64,000 nt of DNA, from assembly GCF_000827125.1 (NCBI RefSeq), contig NZ_CP010311.1, forward strand, positions 1,550,001-1,614,000. Reading direction: 5' to 3'. Made by a program: the position numbers and the translations under genes. This stretch comes from Geoalkalibacter subterraneus. Lineage in GTDB: Bacteria > Desulfobacterota > Desulfuromonadia > Desulfuromonadales > Geoalkalibacteraceae. The notes beneath the pieces were generated by a model, which saw only the letters and a program-made list of their open reading frames with translations, was not told the DNA's origin and did not search any database. This document shows, piece by piece, positions 8,092 through 17,560 of the stretch (position 1 is the stretch's first letter; each line of letters opens with the position of its first letter).

Positions 8092-9145
8092 TGGAAGGAA
8101 ATGGAGGCGACGCACAGTCGCCTTTTTTATCGGACTCGTATTGTTGTGCGGTACGGCCTGGGCCGATCAGGCGAATATCTTTGTTTATCATCGATTCGGT
8201 GATGACCGTTATCCCTCGACCAATATATCGCTGGAAGTGTTCCGGCAGCAGCTGACCTACCTGAAGGAGAACAGTTATCAGGTTCTGTCTTTGAGTGAGG
8301 TGGCGAAGCGCTTGCGGCTCGACAAGCCCCTGGGGGATAAGACTGCCGTCATCACCGTTGATGACGGTTACCAGAGCTTTCTTGAAGGGGCGGTGCCCCT
8401 GTTGCAGGAGTTTGGCTATCCCGCCACCCTGTTCGTTCAGGTTGAAAGCGTGGGAGGGCGTGGTTATCTGTCGTGGGATGAACTCAAAGAGGTAAAAGCG
8501 GCCGGGGTGGAAATCGGTAACCACTCCTACAGCCATCTCCACATGGTCAACCGCCTTGATGGTGAAAGTCGTGAGGAATGGCTGGGTCGGCTCAGAGCCG
8601 ATATTGTGCGTGCCCAGCAGGCCTTCCGGAAGAACCTCGATTGCGAGCCGGAACTGTTTGCTTATCCCTACGGCGAATGGTCTCCGGAAGTTGTGGAATT
8701 GATCCGTGATCTCGGATTCAAGGCTGCGGCAGTGCAGACCTCCGGTGTGGTTGGTTCAGGGAGTGATGCTTTGCGGTTGCCTCGTTTTCCCATGGGTGGC
8801 CCATACGCGACCCTCGATGGTTTTCGTGAAAAAGCTCGGATGAAGCCCCTGCCGGTTCTTTCGATTGTTCCTGAAAACCCTGTGGTTGGTGACGCAAATC
8901 CCCCCAGCCTTGAAATTCAGATAGATCCAGCCGCAGGAATCGATCCCGGCCGTATCAATCTTTTTGTCGGTGGGCAGCCTCAGGGCGAGGTGCGCGTCGA
9001 TCCGGACAACCCTTGGCGAATTGTTGTTCAGGCGAAAAATCCGCTGCAGGGACGACGGACTCAGTATACTCTGACGGCTCAGGGGGCCGACGGTCGGTGG
9101 CATTGGTTCGGGCGCCTGTGGCTTCGCCCCGAAGTGCCTGAGTAG
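8084..9145 (+). CDS. Exported polysaccharide deacetylase (NodB fold)
   Basis: 353 residues from the ATG at 8084, which is nine bases after AAAGGAG; the ATG at 8075 abuts that ribosome site and is less likely. A signal peptide ends near GTAWA. The NodB domain follows: FVYHRFGD, TVDDGYQSF (metal Asp-Asp), GNHSYSHLHM (metal His pair) and AYPYGEW. Family enzymes remove N-acetyl groups from cell-surface glycans. The C-terminal 80 residues form a beta-rich extension. Its start overlaps the upstream gene by eight bases, which implies co-transcription. A strong terminator follows. Confidence 0.88.
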   Translation: MIDGRKWRRRTVAFFIGLVLLCGTAWADQANIFVYHRFGDDRYPSTNISLEVFRQQLTYLKENSYQVLSLSEVAKRLRLDKPLGDKTAVITVDDGYQSFLEGAVPLLQEFGYPATLFVQVESVGGRGYLSWDELKEVKAAGVEIGNHSYSHLHMVNRLDGESREEWLGRLRADIVRAQQAFRKNLDCEPELFAYPYGEWSPEVVELIRDLGFKAAAVQTSGVVGSGSDALRLPRFPMGGPYATLDGFREKARMKPLPVLSIVPENPVVGDANPPSLEIQIDPAAGIDPGRINLFVGGQPQGEVRVDPDNPWRIVVQAKNPLQGRRTQYTLTAQGADGRWHWFGRLWLRPEVPE

Positions 9146-9176
9146 ATATCTGGATAAGACAACGCTGGAAAAATAA

Positions 9177-9210
9177 AGAAGCCGGGAGATTATTTTTCTC
9201 CCGGCTTCTT
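9177..9210. terminator. Bidirectional terminator between convergent genes
   Basis: AAGAAGCCGGGAGA pairs with TCTCCCGGCTTCTT over a T-rich loop. A and T runs on both sides allow it to serve the deacetylase gene and the convergent minus-strand gene. Confidence 0.85.
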
Positions 9211-9257
9211 ATTGACTGATGGCTGCTATGCCATGGGCCCCCTTGGGTCGATCCGCA

Positions 9258-10217
9258 TCATGACCCGCGCAGGCTGGCCTGACTGAATTTGTTGAGTCGA
9301 TTGTAGCGGATCATTTCGGCAATTTCCGCGACGTAGGCTTCGCGTCGGGTTGAATAGGCCAGAAGGCCCTTTGCCAGTTCCGTGCCTTGCAGCGGCTCAT
9401 CCTGCATGCGCATCTGTGCGCGCAACTCGCGCAGCGGCGCGTAGGCCCCGTTGGTGTTGAGGTTGGCCATGTAGGATTTCAAAGAATCGTAGATGCTTGG
9501 AAATTTACGCACCTCGTAGCTCTCACCTTCAGGGCGATCTTCGGGGACGATCCCCGTTCCGGGAGTAAACGTCCATTCACCGAAGATATTGTTGGCCAGG
9601 CGGGCAAAGCGGGAGGTGCCCCAGGCGGATTCATTCGCGGCCTGAGCCAGCACCAGTGACGGCGGCAATATGTCGACCCGCGTGAGAAGTTTCTGTCGCA
9701 CCGCCTCGTCCGTCAGGGGATCGCCTTTGATTTTGTAGCGGCGCTGGATGCTGGCCAAGCGTTCCAATTCTGACGCCCCAGGCAGTTTCCCTTTGTCAAA
9801 TGAGTCAAAAAGCGAGATCAGTGTATCCCGTTCGGCCTGGATTTCTTCGTTGGCCATCAGAATCATGGGGAGCAGGGTCAGGAAAAAAAGCCGTTTTTTT
9901 TCACTCACAGCGCCAACTTCCTTAAGATCATCAGGCAGATTGTGAATGATGATTTTAGGTACGCCATGTACGTGGAGCGTGTCGAGATCATAGTTGTTCA
10001 GCGCAAAAAGGCGCTCGAGATCCTCCCGCGAATCCGGCGAGACATCAACTGGATCTTCCTTTTCCGGCTGCTGCTCCGCCGGAAAAGGAGGGGTTGGGGG
10101 CACATCAATAAAGGTGGTTCTGGCCTCCTTGGGTTCGGATGACTGATGACATCCGCCAAGCCCGAGCATGACCAGAATGAGGGTGAAAAAAGCGATGTAA
10201 GAGTAGAGAATCTTCAT
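9258..10217 (-). CDS. Bax-like glucosaminidase lipoprotein
   Basis: 319 residues from the ATG at 10217, which has GGAAG four bases upstream; an alternative start at 10262 lacks this. The N-terminus MKILYSYIAFF...LGLGGC is a lipoprotein signal with Cys 23. The C-terminal half matches the Bax/FlgJ-type glucosaminidase fold: LVLAQAANESAWGTSRFA with the catalytic Glu, NNIFGEWTF, and SLKSYMANLNT. It would cleave peptidoglycan glycan strands in the periplasm. Monocistronic on the minus strand with its own promoter candidate. Confidence 0.85.
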   Translation of the reverse strand: MKILYSYIAFFTLILVMLGLGGCHQSSEPKEARTTFIDVPPTPPFPAEQQPEKEDPVDVSPDSREDLERLFALNNYDLDTLHVHGVPKIIIHNLPDDLKEVGAVSEKKRLFFLTLLPMILMANEEIQAERDTLISLFDSFDKGKLPGASELERLASIQRRYKIKGDPLTDEAVRQKLLTRVDILPPSLVLAQAANESAWGTSRFARLANNIFGEWTFTPGTGIVPEDRPEGESYEVRKFPSIYDSLKSYMANLNTNGAYAPLRELRAQMRMQDEPLQGTELAKGLLAYSTRREAYVAEIAEMIRYNRLNKFSQASLRGS

Positions 10218-10273
10218 TGTCTTCCGTAATAAAATTGTTTTAACTGTTTGAACTGGCTGCATTTTTCGCTTTC

Positions 10274-10301
10274 ATTATAAAAGATAGAATGCCACGCGCA
10301 A
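10274..10301 (-). promoter_or_regulatory. Promoter candidate for the Bax-like gene
   Basis: On the minus strand TTGCGC (10296-10301) and TATAAT (10274-10279) are separated by 16 bases, about 55 bases before the chosen ATG. Confidence 0.45.
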
Positions 10302-10379
10302 CTCTATGATTGCCAAACCATGAGTTGCGGTGGCGGAAGCGGTTCTTGCAAACTTGGGGCCATAACGTATGGGGAAAGT

Positions 10380-11276
10380 TTAACGCAGGCTGGGTTGTGC
10401 GAGGGAGCCGCTGAGGCGAAGATTAAAAGTGCCGTTGCGGTCAGGAGTTACGCCGCTGAGGGTCAACAGGTCGCGCAGGCCGGGGTCAAGATCCGGACCG
10501 GGAGTCAATGCGATCTGGGCATTGATTCGGCTCTGCTGTGGTGTTGTTGCAACAAGAATTGTGGCTTTTCCATCAACCTGTATTTCTCCTCCGGCAGCGG
10601 AGAGATTTTCAATTTTGAGATTTCTGCCCTGCAGCTTTCCTTCAATGCGGACTGTGCCGAGGCTGAGCCGGTCCCGGGAGATGCCGAGCCGTTCAAGTCC
10701 GGTGACGGCAGCCTGTTCAAGCTGCAGATCGAATACCGATTCGGTGGATTCAGCGGAGGGATCCCCGTCGGAAGAAAAAGTCCCGGACAGAACCCCTTGA
10801 GCCTTGTAATCCATCTCGCCGGGAAAATACGGAGCGATGGAGGCGCCGATGATTTCCGTTTTCGTGTCTGCTCCCGTGATGAAGAAACCTTCAATGCTTC
10901 CATCCGCCAGTTGAGCGGTGAAATTCACACCGCTCTGAGCCGTCATAAGCGCACCCCAGCGCGGAGACAACTTCACTTGAGGAATATTCACCGGCGGCCA
11001 GGGGTCGGCGGCTGGAGACCAGATGATGTCGGAGAGCTGCAGTGACAACAGGGGCCGCAGGGAAAGTCGGCCGATTGAGACGGACTCTCCCGTCTCACGC
11101 TGAATCATCTGTTCTGCACGCACACGCAGGGCTTCGGTTGGGAAAAAGGCCAGAAGAGCGGCGAAGAAGGCAACTATCAGCAGTAGAAATGCGCCAAGAT
11201 GCAGCCCCAGGGTGTTTTTATCTTTCGGTTTCCTGTCGCTGGATTCGGTACGAAAAGAACGGATTGAAAATTTCAT
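10380..11276 (-). CDS. gspN: Type II secretion system protein GspN
   Basis: 298 residues, the last gene of the gsp operon. One N-terminal membrane helix (LGAFLLLIVAFFAALLAFF) follows a charged cytoplasmic tail. The rest is beta-rich periplasmic sequence of the AsmA-like type used for GspN (RLSLRPLLSLQLSDI, GVLSGTFSSDG). It overlaps gspM by four bases. GspN is an accessory protein of the secretion envelope machine, present in only some lineages, including Deltaproteobacteria. Assigned from position and fold. Confidence 0.8.
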   Translation of the reverse strand: MKFSIRSFRTESSDRKPKDKNTLGLHLGAFLLLIVAFFAALLAFFPTEALRVRAEQMIQRETGESVSIGRLSLRPLLSLQLSDIIWSPAADPWPPVNIPQVKLSPRWGALMTAQSGVNFTAQLADGSIEGFFITGADTKTEIIGASIAPYFPGEMDYKAQGVLSGTFSSDGDPSAESTESVFDLQLEQAAVTGLERLGISRDRLSLGTVRIEGKLQGRNLKIENLSAAGGEIQVDGKATILVATTPQQSRINAQIALTPGPDLDPGLRDLLTLSGVTPDRNGTFNLRLSGSLAQPSLR

Positions 11277-11803
11277 GATGCTCTCTGATACGAGGAAATG
11301 ACCAGAACGGTGTCGAAGCGGGATCGATCGTCAAACCGAGACTTGATGCGCAGGGAACGGGTCGTGAGAAACGCATCAGCCTGTTCCAGCGCATGAAGCA
11401 ATTTGACCAGTTGCGGCAATTCCAGGCGCTCCAGGCGCATCTCCACCGACTCTTCACGGTATTCACCGCGTGTGGACGTATTTTGCGGCCGCATGGAAAC
11501 CAGCCGGTCCCGCACGCCCGACCGGGTGGTGACCTCTTCGAGAAAAGAAAACAGGGAAAAATCGCGTGCAGCATTACCCAGGCGCCGCTCTGAAGTGTCG
11601 AGTTCCTTTTTCAGAGTCAGGTATTCCCGGCGTAGCTCATGGATGTTCTGCAGTTGCTTCTGCCGGCTCTCGATGCGGGTTTCGTGGCGTTCAACCGCCG
11701 CATGGTACGGGGCGAGTACGCCGAACCACAACAGCGCCAGAACAACGCAGATTCCGCCCCCGAAGACAAATATTTTTTCACGTTGGCTCAAAGAGCTGAT
11801 CAT
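11273..11803 (-). CDS. gspM: Type II secretion system protein GspM
   Basis: 176 residues with a short cytoplasmic start, one membrane helix (VFGGGICVVLALLWFGV), a coiled-coil segment of Glu/Arg/Lys, and a small ferredoxin-like periplasmic domain. GspM pairs with GspL in the inner-membrane platform. It overlaps gspL and gspN by four bases each (ATGA-type junctions), so the three are translationally coupled. Confidence 0.85.
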   Translation of the reverse strand: MISSLSQREKIFVFGGGICVVLALLWFGVLAPYHAAVERHETRIESRQKQLQNIHELRREYLTLKKELDTSERRLGNAARDFSLFSFLEEVTTRSGVRDRLVSMRPQNTSTRGEYREESVEMRLERLELPQLVKLLHALEQADAFLTTRSLRIKSRFDDRSRFDTVLVISSYQRAS

Positions 11804-13197
11804 GGCGCAGGCTCCTGTGTCGAGAGTGTCAGGTTGAGCCTGAAATCGACTTTTTGACCGTCAAGGCTCATTTTCGCATTGGAAATCTTGCTCTCGGAAA
11901 ACAAGGGAGACTCTTGAAGTTTCTGTGAAATCCGGTTGATCGCTTCAAATGATTCGGTGACACCTTCAATTCTGATCTCATTGTCGCCATAGACCAGTTC
12001 CCGTACATCGATCGTCAGGTCCGTTGGTGTCCGCAACGAGATCTCACGCAGAAGGTTAAGGGCCGAGCGATCCTTGCCGATACCGAGGATCAGGCTCTTT
12101 TCCCGCAGCTCCGCAAGTTTTGCCTGCATCTGGGCGGAAACATCGACAATCACCGTTGAACCGGGGAAGGTCTGCCGGTAGACCCGGTTCATCTCTTCAC
12201 CCAGATTTTTGGCGCGGGATTCGAGATGTGAAAGTCTGAAATAACTTCCGGCAGCCCAGACGGTAACAAGCAGGCCGAGAATCACTCCAAGAGTGATCAT
12301 CTGCCGCCGGAACCCGGCCCATTGCCCACGGGGGGCCAGGTCGCCCTGCAGAAAGTTGAACTGCCGCTCCCGTGCCGGGATCGCCGCCCGCAGCGCCAGT
12401 GTCGCGGCGGGAAGCATGGCCGGCGTCAGAGCGGTTTCGCCCGCCTTGAGTTGCGGGAAATGAACTTTCATCCCGTCATTCTCCAACCGGCTCCGCAGTG
12501 CATCATTGACGCCACTGCCCATCAGGGCAATGATCGGTTGCTGATCCTTGTGGTTGGACGCGGCAAGTGAGAAATAGTCGCGCGCAATGAGCTGCGCCAG
12601 CTTCTCAACCGGAGGCTCTTCCCGGAACAGGTGGCAGCGAAAATCTCTGACCTGCCCGTTTTCAACCAGGGATACCGTGCCCTGGGACTTTTCTATCGAA
12701 ACAAGAACCCCGTCCGGAAAATCCTTTTTCAAGCCGGCTGCATAGCAGAAAGGCGCAAGATCCACGATCTGGGGAAGGTGTCCGGTCTCCTCGAAAGGTG
12801 TGATGCACGCACGCACCGCCTCTTGCCTGACGGCCGCAGCTGGAATCCTGAACTGGCCATCCACAGGCTGTCCTGAAAGAAAATCAGTCACCAGTTCGTC
12901 ATTGACCGGGATCTGGCTGCCCAGGGTCAGGGGCAGTGCCGAAGCGATTTTCTTGGGATCATTGAAGGGAAAGTCCAGGTAACGGAAAAAACCCTCATTC
13001 GCCGGAAGATTGAGGGCGAGACGGTCCCCGAACGCCGGTTCAGGCAGCGCTTTTTCGATCACTTCGCTCAGCGCCTCGGGCATGGGCACTTCGTAGCTGC
13101 CATGGTCGGTCAGTACCGGGCCGCCCTTGGCAGCCTCCGCGACCGCCACGCGCAGGAACTCTCCGTCAAAATCGATGCCGATAAATTTTTTGGCCAT
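11800..13197 (-). CDS. gspL: Type II secretion system protein GspL (PilM-like actin fold)
   Basis: 465 residues from the ATG at 13197; a TTG at 13215 would add six. The N-terminal 290 residues form an actin-like cytoplasmic domain (FIGIDFDGEFLRVAV). A single membrane helix lies near residues 298-318, and a periplasmic domain with coiled coil follows. GspL recruits the GspE ATPase to the membrane. A four-base overlap joins it to gspM, and a 52-base gap separates it from gspK. Confidence 0.88.
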   Translation of the reverse strand: MAKKFIGIDFDGEFLRVAVAEAAKGGPVLTDHGSYEVPMPEALSEVIEKALPEPAFGDRLALNLPANEGFFRYLDFPFNDPKKIASALPLTLGSQIPVNDELVTDFLSGQPVDGQFRIPAAAVRQEAVRACITPFEETGHLPQIVDLAPFCYAAGLKKDFPDGVLVSIEKSQGTVSLVENGQVRDFRCHLFREEPPVEKLAQLIARDYFSLAASNHKDQQPIIALMGSGVNDALRSRLENDGMKVHFPQLKAGETALTPAMLPAATLALRAAIPARERQFNFLQGDLAPRGQWAGFRRQMITLGVILGLLVTVWAAGSYFRLSHLESRAKNLGEEMNRVYRQTFPGSTVIVDVSAQMQAKLAELREKSLILGIGKDRSALNLLREISLRTPTDLTIDVRELVYGDNEIRIEGVTESFEAINRISQKLQESPLFSESKISNAKMSLDGQKVDFRLNLTLSTQEPAP

Positions 13198-13249
13198 TAC
13201 TTTATGCACTCGCAAAACTCAGAGAATGGCTAAGCCATCATTATTGCCG

Positions 13250-14203
13250 TCAATGAACCCGTAGAAAAAGAATATTATTCTGAGGTTTCGCCACCACAGC
13301 CTCGATCACGCGGGTGCCTTCATTGACCCAGGCCTGGGAGCGTACCCGATAAAAATCACTTCTGAAACCGATACTGTAATCCAACTCTGCACTGGTAGGA
13401 AAAAGCTGCCACAGGCCGGGAAACTTCTCCTTGAAATCTTCCAGATCACGAAAGGGCTCGATGTCCCGTGCCGATGCGATATCCCGCGCTTCCTCCAGCG
13501 TAATGCGATCTTCTTCGTCGAAATAAAGAGTCGCAATTACTTCAGGGGTCGCGGTATTGAGGTTGACGCCGCTGTCGCCGTAAATGGTGACATGGGGCTT
13601 GAGCTGTGCGACGACCTCCGGGGTAAAGCCGCGAACCAGGGATAACTCCTCAAAGCTCTTCAGGGGGCCGTTGCGGGCGGAATACCCGGGATCGCGCGAA
13701 AGGTATTCATTGCTTTCGGCGCCGAGCAGACCATCCTGTACGTACTCCTCGTCGTCAGTGTCGATCCAGTCGATGAGCGCCGCGACCAGGTCCGGGCCGT
13801 CGGGGAATTCGAGAATTTCGAAAAGCCGCAGAAAGCGCTCTTTCTGTACACTCTGCGGGTTGTTTCCAATGACAAGAGAATTGATCGCCAGGCGCCCGTC
13901 CTCGTCGGTAATATCAATCGTCAGAAAACCTTCTCCCACCGGGAAGTTGGCAACCCCCTGGCTCCACATCTCATCTTGGCCGTCATAATTGTTCTGATCT
14001 TCCTGCAGAATCATCTGTCCGGCGCGAATTCCGCCCCGCGCCAGGTAATAGGCGCGGCTGCGATCGCGAAAAGTCTCAGCCAGGCGCAGGTCCACCAGCG
14101 TGGAAAAGGCGAAATCGCTTAAAAGCGCCGAAAGCAGCGCCATCACGACAAGGACCAGCAACAGAACCATGCCGCGCTGTTGACGCAGGGGGCTGACTAT
14201 CAT
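13250..14203 (-). CDS. gspK: Type II secretion minor pseudopilin GspK
   Basis: 317 residues, the largest pseudopilin as expected. The N-terminus QQRGMVLLLVLVVMALLSALL is a class III prepilin leader and helix; it lacks the Glu 5 found in the other pseudopilins, normal for GspK. The helical domain with DWIDTDDEE and NLNTATPEVIATL fits the GspK alpha domain that caps the pseudopilus tip. Starts in a four-base overlap with gspJ. Confidence 0.92.
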   Translation of the reverse strand: MIVSPLRQQRGMVLLLVLVVMALLSALLSDFAFSTLVDLRLAETFRDRSRAYYLARGGIRAGQMILQEDQNNYDGQDEMWSQGVANFPVGEGFLTIDITDEDGRLAINSLVIGNNPQSVQKERFLRLFEILEFPDGPDLVAALIDWIDTDDEEYVQDGLLGAESNEYLSRDPGYSARNGPLKSFEELSLVRGFTPEVVAQLKPHVTIYGDSGVNLNTATPEVIATLYFDEEDRITLEEARDIASARDIEPFRDLEDFKEKFPGLWQLFPTSAELDYSIGFRSDFYRVRSQAWVNEGTRVIEAVVAKPQNNILFLRVH

Positions 14204-14856
14204 CGATTGCTCTCGAAACGAGGGATCTCAAAGGCGGTTCTAAAAGACTGCCGGACCTCGTCGACTTCAAGTTCAAGGAACAGTTCCACCATGCGGGGTG
14301 GAGATGACTGAAACTGAGTCCATTCATCCTGCCATTCGCGCCCATCATGAAAGCGCACCAGAAAAGCGCGAATCCCGCCGAATAATCGGTTCTCCATGAC
14401 TTCGCTGTCCGCCCCCGGCAGCAGGGACTGTTCTTCACGTATCAGTTCCGGCAGCGCGTAACGGTCCTCGGGGTCATCGCGAACCTCGTAGCGAACACGG
14501 GAAAAACCGGTGGCACGGGGAAGCGAGGGAGACGTGACGGAGGTCGTCAATTCCAGGAAAAAACGACCGTCCGTATTTTCCCCGCCGAGAAAAGTTCCTT
14601 GCTCCCCCGAGGCATGGAAACTGCGGATCTCCCGCCCCATTCGATCGAACAGCACTCTCGCCTGATGAAATGCAAGGGCGTCGCTTTCAACGCGTTCCTT
14701 CGAGGCGACCACACCTGAAAATATCCCGTAAACCGTCGTCAGGACGATGGCCGTTACAGTCAGGGCAATCAGCACCTCAAGAAGGGTGAATCCGCGCTGT
14801 CTGTTGTCAGAGAGCGCTTTCGCGGAAGACAAAACTGTTGATCTCCACATATTCAC
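14200..14856 (-). CDS. gspJ: Type II secretion minor pseudopilin GspJ
   Basis: 218 residues. The prepilin cleavage motif RQRGFTLLEVLIAL is near residue 20. The C-terminal part is beta-rich, typical of GspJ (VLFDRMGREIRSF, LTTSVTSPSLPRA). The start overlaps gspI by about 50 bases; a later start is possible but would shorten the leader. It forms part of the GspH-I-J-K tip complex. Confidence 0.9.
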   Translation of the reverse strand: MNMWRSTVLSSAKALSDNRQRGFTLLEVLIALTVTAIVLTTVYGIFSGVVASKERVESDALAFHQARVLFDRMGREIRSFHASGEQGTFLGGENTDGRFFLELTTSVTSPSLPRATGFSRVRYEVRDDPEDRYALPELIREEQSLLPGADSEVMENRLFGGIRAFLVRFHDGREWQDEWTQFQSSPPRMVELFLELEVDEVRQSFRTAFEIPRFESNR

Positions 14857-15226
14857 TCTTTTCGATCGGCCCCCAGCGCACCATCACATTGACCTGCTGT
14901 ATCGAGGGGAGCATGGTGTCTGCGAAAGCGATCTCCCATCGATAAACTTCAAAAGGTTCTTCAAAAACGCCTTCATTCTCGATTTCACGTCCGCGGCCAA
15001 GCTGATAAAATGTTTCCACCTCGGTCATTTTCTGCTCGGCCAGCAGCGTGGCGTGGGTGACCCGCTGAACTTCCGAGCGCACCCCGATGGAGCGGTTGGC
15101 CAGAGAAAGCAGGGCGACCAGTGCCGTGCCCATAATGACCAGGGCGATCATGACCTCGAGCAGGGTGAACCCCCTGTCTCCGTGCCGGTCGATGCGCTGC
15201 TCAGCGTAATTCACGATGGCCATCAT
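14807..15226 (-). CDS. gspI: Type II secretion minor pseudopilin GspI
   Basis: 139 residues with the leader motif DRGFTLLEVMIALVIMG near residue 18 and the GspI pattern LANRSIGVRSEVQRVTHATLLA following it. Overlaps both gspH and gspJ. Acts in the pseudopilus tip. Confidence 0.9.
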   Translation of the reverse strand: MMAIVNYAEQRIDRHGDRGFTLLEVMIALVIMGTALVALLSLANRSIGVRSEVQRVTHATLLAEQKMTEVETFYQLGRGREIENEGVFEEPFEVYRWEIAFADTMLPSIQQVNVMVRWGPIEKSEYVEINSFVFRESAL

Positions 15227-15731
15227 AAAATTCCGCCGTGCCGGTCAACGGCGAGAACCGCAGGGTCATTTTCTTCTCGCCGTCAATAAGATGCAGGGTC
15301 GTTTCATCGAGCCAGCCCACCGGATGAATGACCATCTCCGCAGTGCCCGATGAAATGGTTCCTCGCCCCTCAACCCTGATCCGGTGCATGCGTACCGAAC
15401 CCGGCAGCTTGGCCGGCTTGTAACGTCCGGTGACCTCTTCCCATTCACCATTCTCCAGGCGTTGCTGCTGCGCGGTGATCAGGTTGTCGTCCAGGTCGAA
15501 CTGCAGGCGGAAAGGCAGCCCTTCCAGTGCCGATTCGTTGTACAGGTATTTCACACTGCCGGCAAGCCGTCGTCCGGCGCGGTTGAGGTCGGCGTCGCCG
15601 ACATGCCCGAGCAGGGGGATGGAAAGGGCAGACATCAGGGCGATCAGCAGCACCACGATGGCGAGTTCCGCCAGGGTGAACCCCTTCTGATTGCGCGTGA
15701 TGATGCTATTCGATATTCCAGCTTTCGACAT
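15201..15731 (-). CDS. gspH: Type II secretion minor pseudopilin GspH
   Basis: 176 residues from the ATG at 15731, which has AAGGA five bases upstream; a start at 15764 would add 11 residues inside gspG. Leader motif [19 protein letters not shown] near residue 17. The soluble part is a small beta sandwich. Overlaps the end of gspG by 26 bases and gspI by a similar amount. Confidence 0.88.
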   Translation of the reverse strand: MSKAGISNSIITRNQKGFTLAELAIVVLLIALMSALSIPLLGHVGDADLNRAGRRLAGSVKYLYNESALEGLPFRLQFDLDDNLITAQQQRLENGEWEEVTGRYKPAKLPGSVRMHRIRVEGRGTISSGTAEMVIHPVGWLDETTLHLIDGEKKMTLRFSPLTGTAEFYDGHRELR

Positions 15732-16146
15732 CCGCGTCCTTGCCTTCGCCGCCGGGTTCGCCATCGGCGCCGTAGGAGATCAGATCATAGTCGCCGTGGA
15801 TGCCGGGGCTGAGATAAATGTAAGGATTGCCCCAGGGATCGAGCGGAATCTTGCCGATGTAGCCGCCTTCTTTGTAATTGTTGGGAATGCGGCCTGTTTC
15901 AGGTTTGTCCACCAACGCCTGCAGTCCCTGCTCGGTGGTCGGGAAATAGCCGTTGTGCAGCTTGTACATGGCAAGGGCTTCCTCAAGGCTTTTGATCTGC
16001 ACCTGAGCCTTGGTGCGACGCGCTTCTTCGGGTTCGTCGAGCAGACGCGGGACCACGATCCCTGCCAGAATCCCGAGGATGATGACGACGACCATGATTT
16101 CAATAAGGGTAAAGCCGCGCTGACACTGTCTGAGATATTTGTTCAT
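15706..16146 (-). CDS. gspG: Type II secretion major pseudopilin GspG
   Basis: 146 residues, standard length. Cleavage motif [20 protein letters not shown] at residue 10. The GspG signature is complete: [25 protein letters not shown] and [14 protein letters not shown], which carry the calcium-site loop. This protein forms the bulk of the periplasmic pseudopilus. It starts a subgroup separated from gspF by an insertion of repeat copy 2. Confidence 0.97.
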   Translation of the reverse strand: MNKYLRQCQRGFTLIEIMVVVIILGILAGIVVPRLLDEPEEARRTKAQVQIKSLEEALAMYKLHNGYFPTTEQGLQALVDKPETGRIPNNYKEGGYIGKIPLDPWGNPYIYLSPGIHGDYDLISYGADGEPGGEGKDADVESWNIE

Positions 16147-16204
16147 CGTTTTCCTCTCGTTGATTGAATTTATGGTGCAATAAATCGGATTTGTAACTGT
16201 TCAG

Positions 16205-16313
16205 CATGGGACCGCAACTCCCATGTCAAGGGACGCTTTTCGCCATCCATGGCCGCTTGACTGGCGCCCTCCATGGCGCCAGACACCCTTGCCATGGGAG
16301 TTGCGGTCCCATG
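16205..16313. repeat. Palindromic intergenic repeat, copy 2 (inside the gsp operon)
   Basis: Arms beginning CATGGGACCGCAACTCCCAT are inverted with one mismatch over 28 bases. The core carries TTCGCCATCCATGGCC and GGCGCC...GGCGCC. It separates gspF from gspG in the middle of the operon and would fold into a long hairpin in the transcript. Confidence 0.85.
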
Positions 16314-16338
16314 CCCGACCGTCCCCAATTCCCTTCAG

Positions 16339-17559
16339 CTATCCGATCCCCTGGCTGGCCTGGAAGATCGGCAGCAGAATCGCCAGAACGATGAATCCAA
16401 CCACCGTCCCCATCAGCAGGATCATCACCGGCTCAAGCAATGAAAGCATAGCATTGATGGCGGAATCTACCTGGTGTTCGTAAGCATCAGCCACTTTGAA
16501 CAGCATCTCTTCCAGTTCACCGCTTTTTTCTCCGACAGCCGCCATCTGGCTGACCATCGGTGGAAAAACGCCGGCTCGCTTCAGCGGCTGGGCCAGGCTC
16601 TCACCCTCTCGCACAGCGACGATCGTGTCTTCGATGGTTTCGACCAGCACGCGGTTGCCCATCAGGTTTTTGACGATCTCGAGGGCTGCAAGCAGGGGAA
16701 CCCCGCTGCGCAGCAGCGTGCCTAAAGTGCGGGTGAAGCGGGCTGTCGCCAGCAGCAGATTGAGTTTCCCGAAAACCGGTGCGGTCAACTTGCGTTTATC
16801 AAAGTTCAGACGGCCTTTTGGTTTTTTAACATATTGCTGGAAAATAAACAGTCCCGCCGCCAGGATAACAAGCATCAACCACCACCAGGCGGATAAAAAA
16901 TCACTCACACCAATCAGGGCGCGCGTTGCAAAGGGGAGGGTCTGGCCCAAATCTTCCAGCATGCGTGTCACTTTAGGCACCACGAACGCCATCAGGAAGA
17001 ACAGAACCCCTGTGCCGATCAGAGCCATCAGCACCGGGTAGGCCATGGCCGCCTGAATGCGGGAGCGCAGCCGGGCCTGCTCCTCGAGAAAATCAGCCAG
17101 GCGGTGCATGGCCTGGTCGAGGGTGCCGCTGCTTTCACCCACCTGGATCATGTTGACGTAGAGATCGGAAAACAGCCGTGGATGCTGGCTCATGGCATAG
17201 TACAGAGATTGTCCTTGAACGATCTCTTCGCGAACCTGGTTGAGGGTCTTGCCCAGCAGGGGGTTCTCCAACTGCCCGGCAATGGTGGCCAGTGTTTCGT
17301 CCAGGGAGATGCCTGCACTCAGAAGGGTTGCCATCTGCCGAGAGGCAACGGCAAGATCGGCTGCAGAGACCTTTCTCCGGCTAAAAGAAAAATTGAATCT
17401 GCCGCTGTTGCGGGTCTCGGCGGACTGCTGCGACACCTCGGTGACAATGATGCCGCGGGACTTGAGCTGCTGAATAATTGCCCGGCGGCTGGTGCCTTCG
17501 GCGACACCGCGGACTTTTTTTCCCCGGTTGTTGAATCCGTCGTACTCGTAAAGCGCCAA
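16339..17559 (-). CDS. gspF: Type II secretion inner-membrane protein GspF
   Basis: 406 residues with two GspF/T2SSF domains. The first ends in a membrane pair near residues 170-230 (AYPVLMALIGTGVLFFLMA, then LSAWWWLMLVILAAGLF). The second ends in the C-terminal helix PVMILLMGTVVGFIVLAILL. GSGESSGTLDQAMHRL-type platform motifs are present (VGESSGTLDQAM, VGEKSGELEEML). It is the inner-membrane platform that meets GspE. One base separates it from the end of gspE. Confidence 0.95.
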   Translation of the reverse strand: MALYEYDGFNNRGKKVRGVAEGTSRRAIIQQLKSRGIIVTEVSQQSAETRNSGRFNFSFSRRKVSAADLAVASRQMATLLSAGISLDETLATIAGQLENPLLGKTLNQVREEIVQGQSLYYAMSQHPRLFSDLYVNMIQVGESSGTLDQAMHRLADFLEEQARLRSRIQAAMAYPVLMALIGTGVLFFLMAFVVPKVTRMLEDLGQTLPFATRALIGVSDFLSAWWWLMLVILAAGLFIFQQYVKKPKGRLNFDKRKLTAPVFGKLNLLLATARFTRTLGTLLRSGVPLLAALEIVKNLMGNRVLVETIEDTIVAVREGESLAQPLKRAGVFPPMVSQMAAVGEKSGELEEMLFKVADAYEHQVDSAINAMLSLLEPVMILLMGTVVGFIVLAILLPIFQASQGIG

Positions 17560-17560
17560 C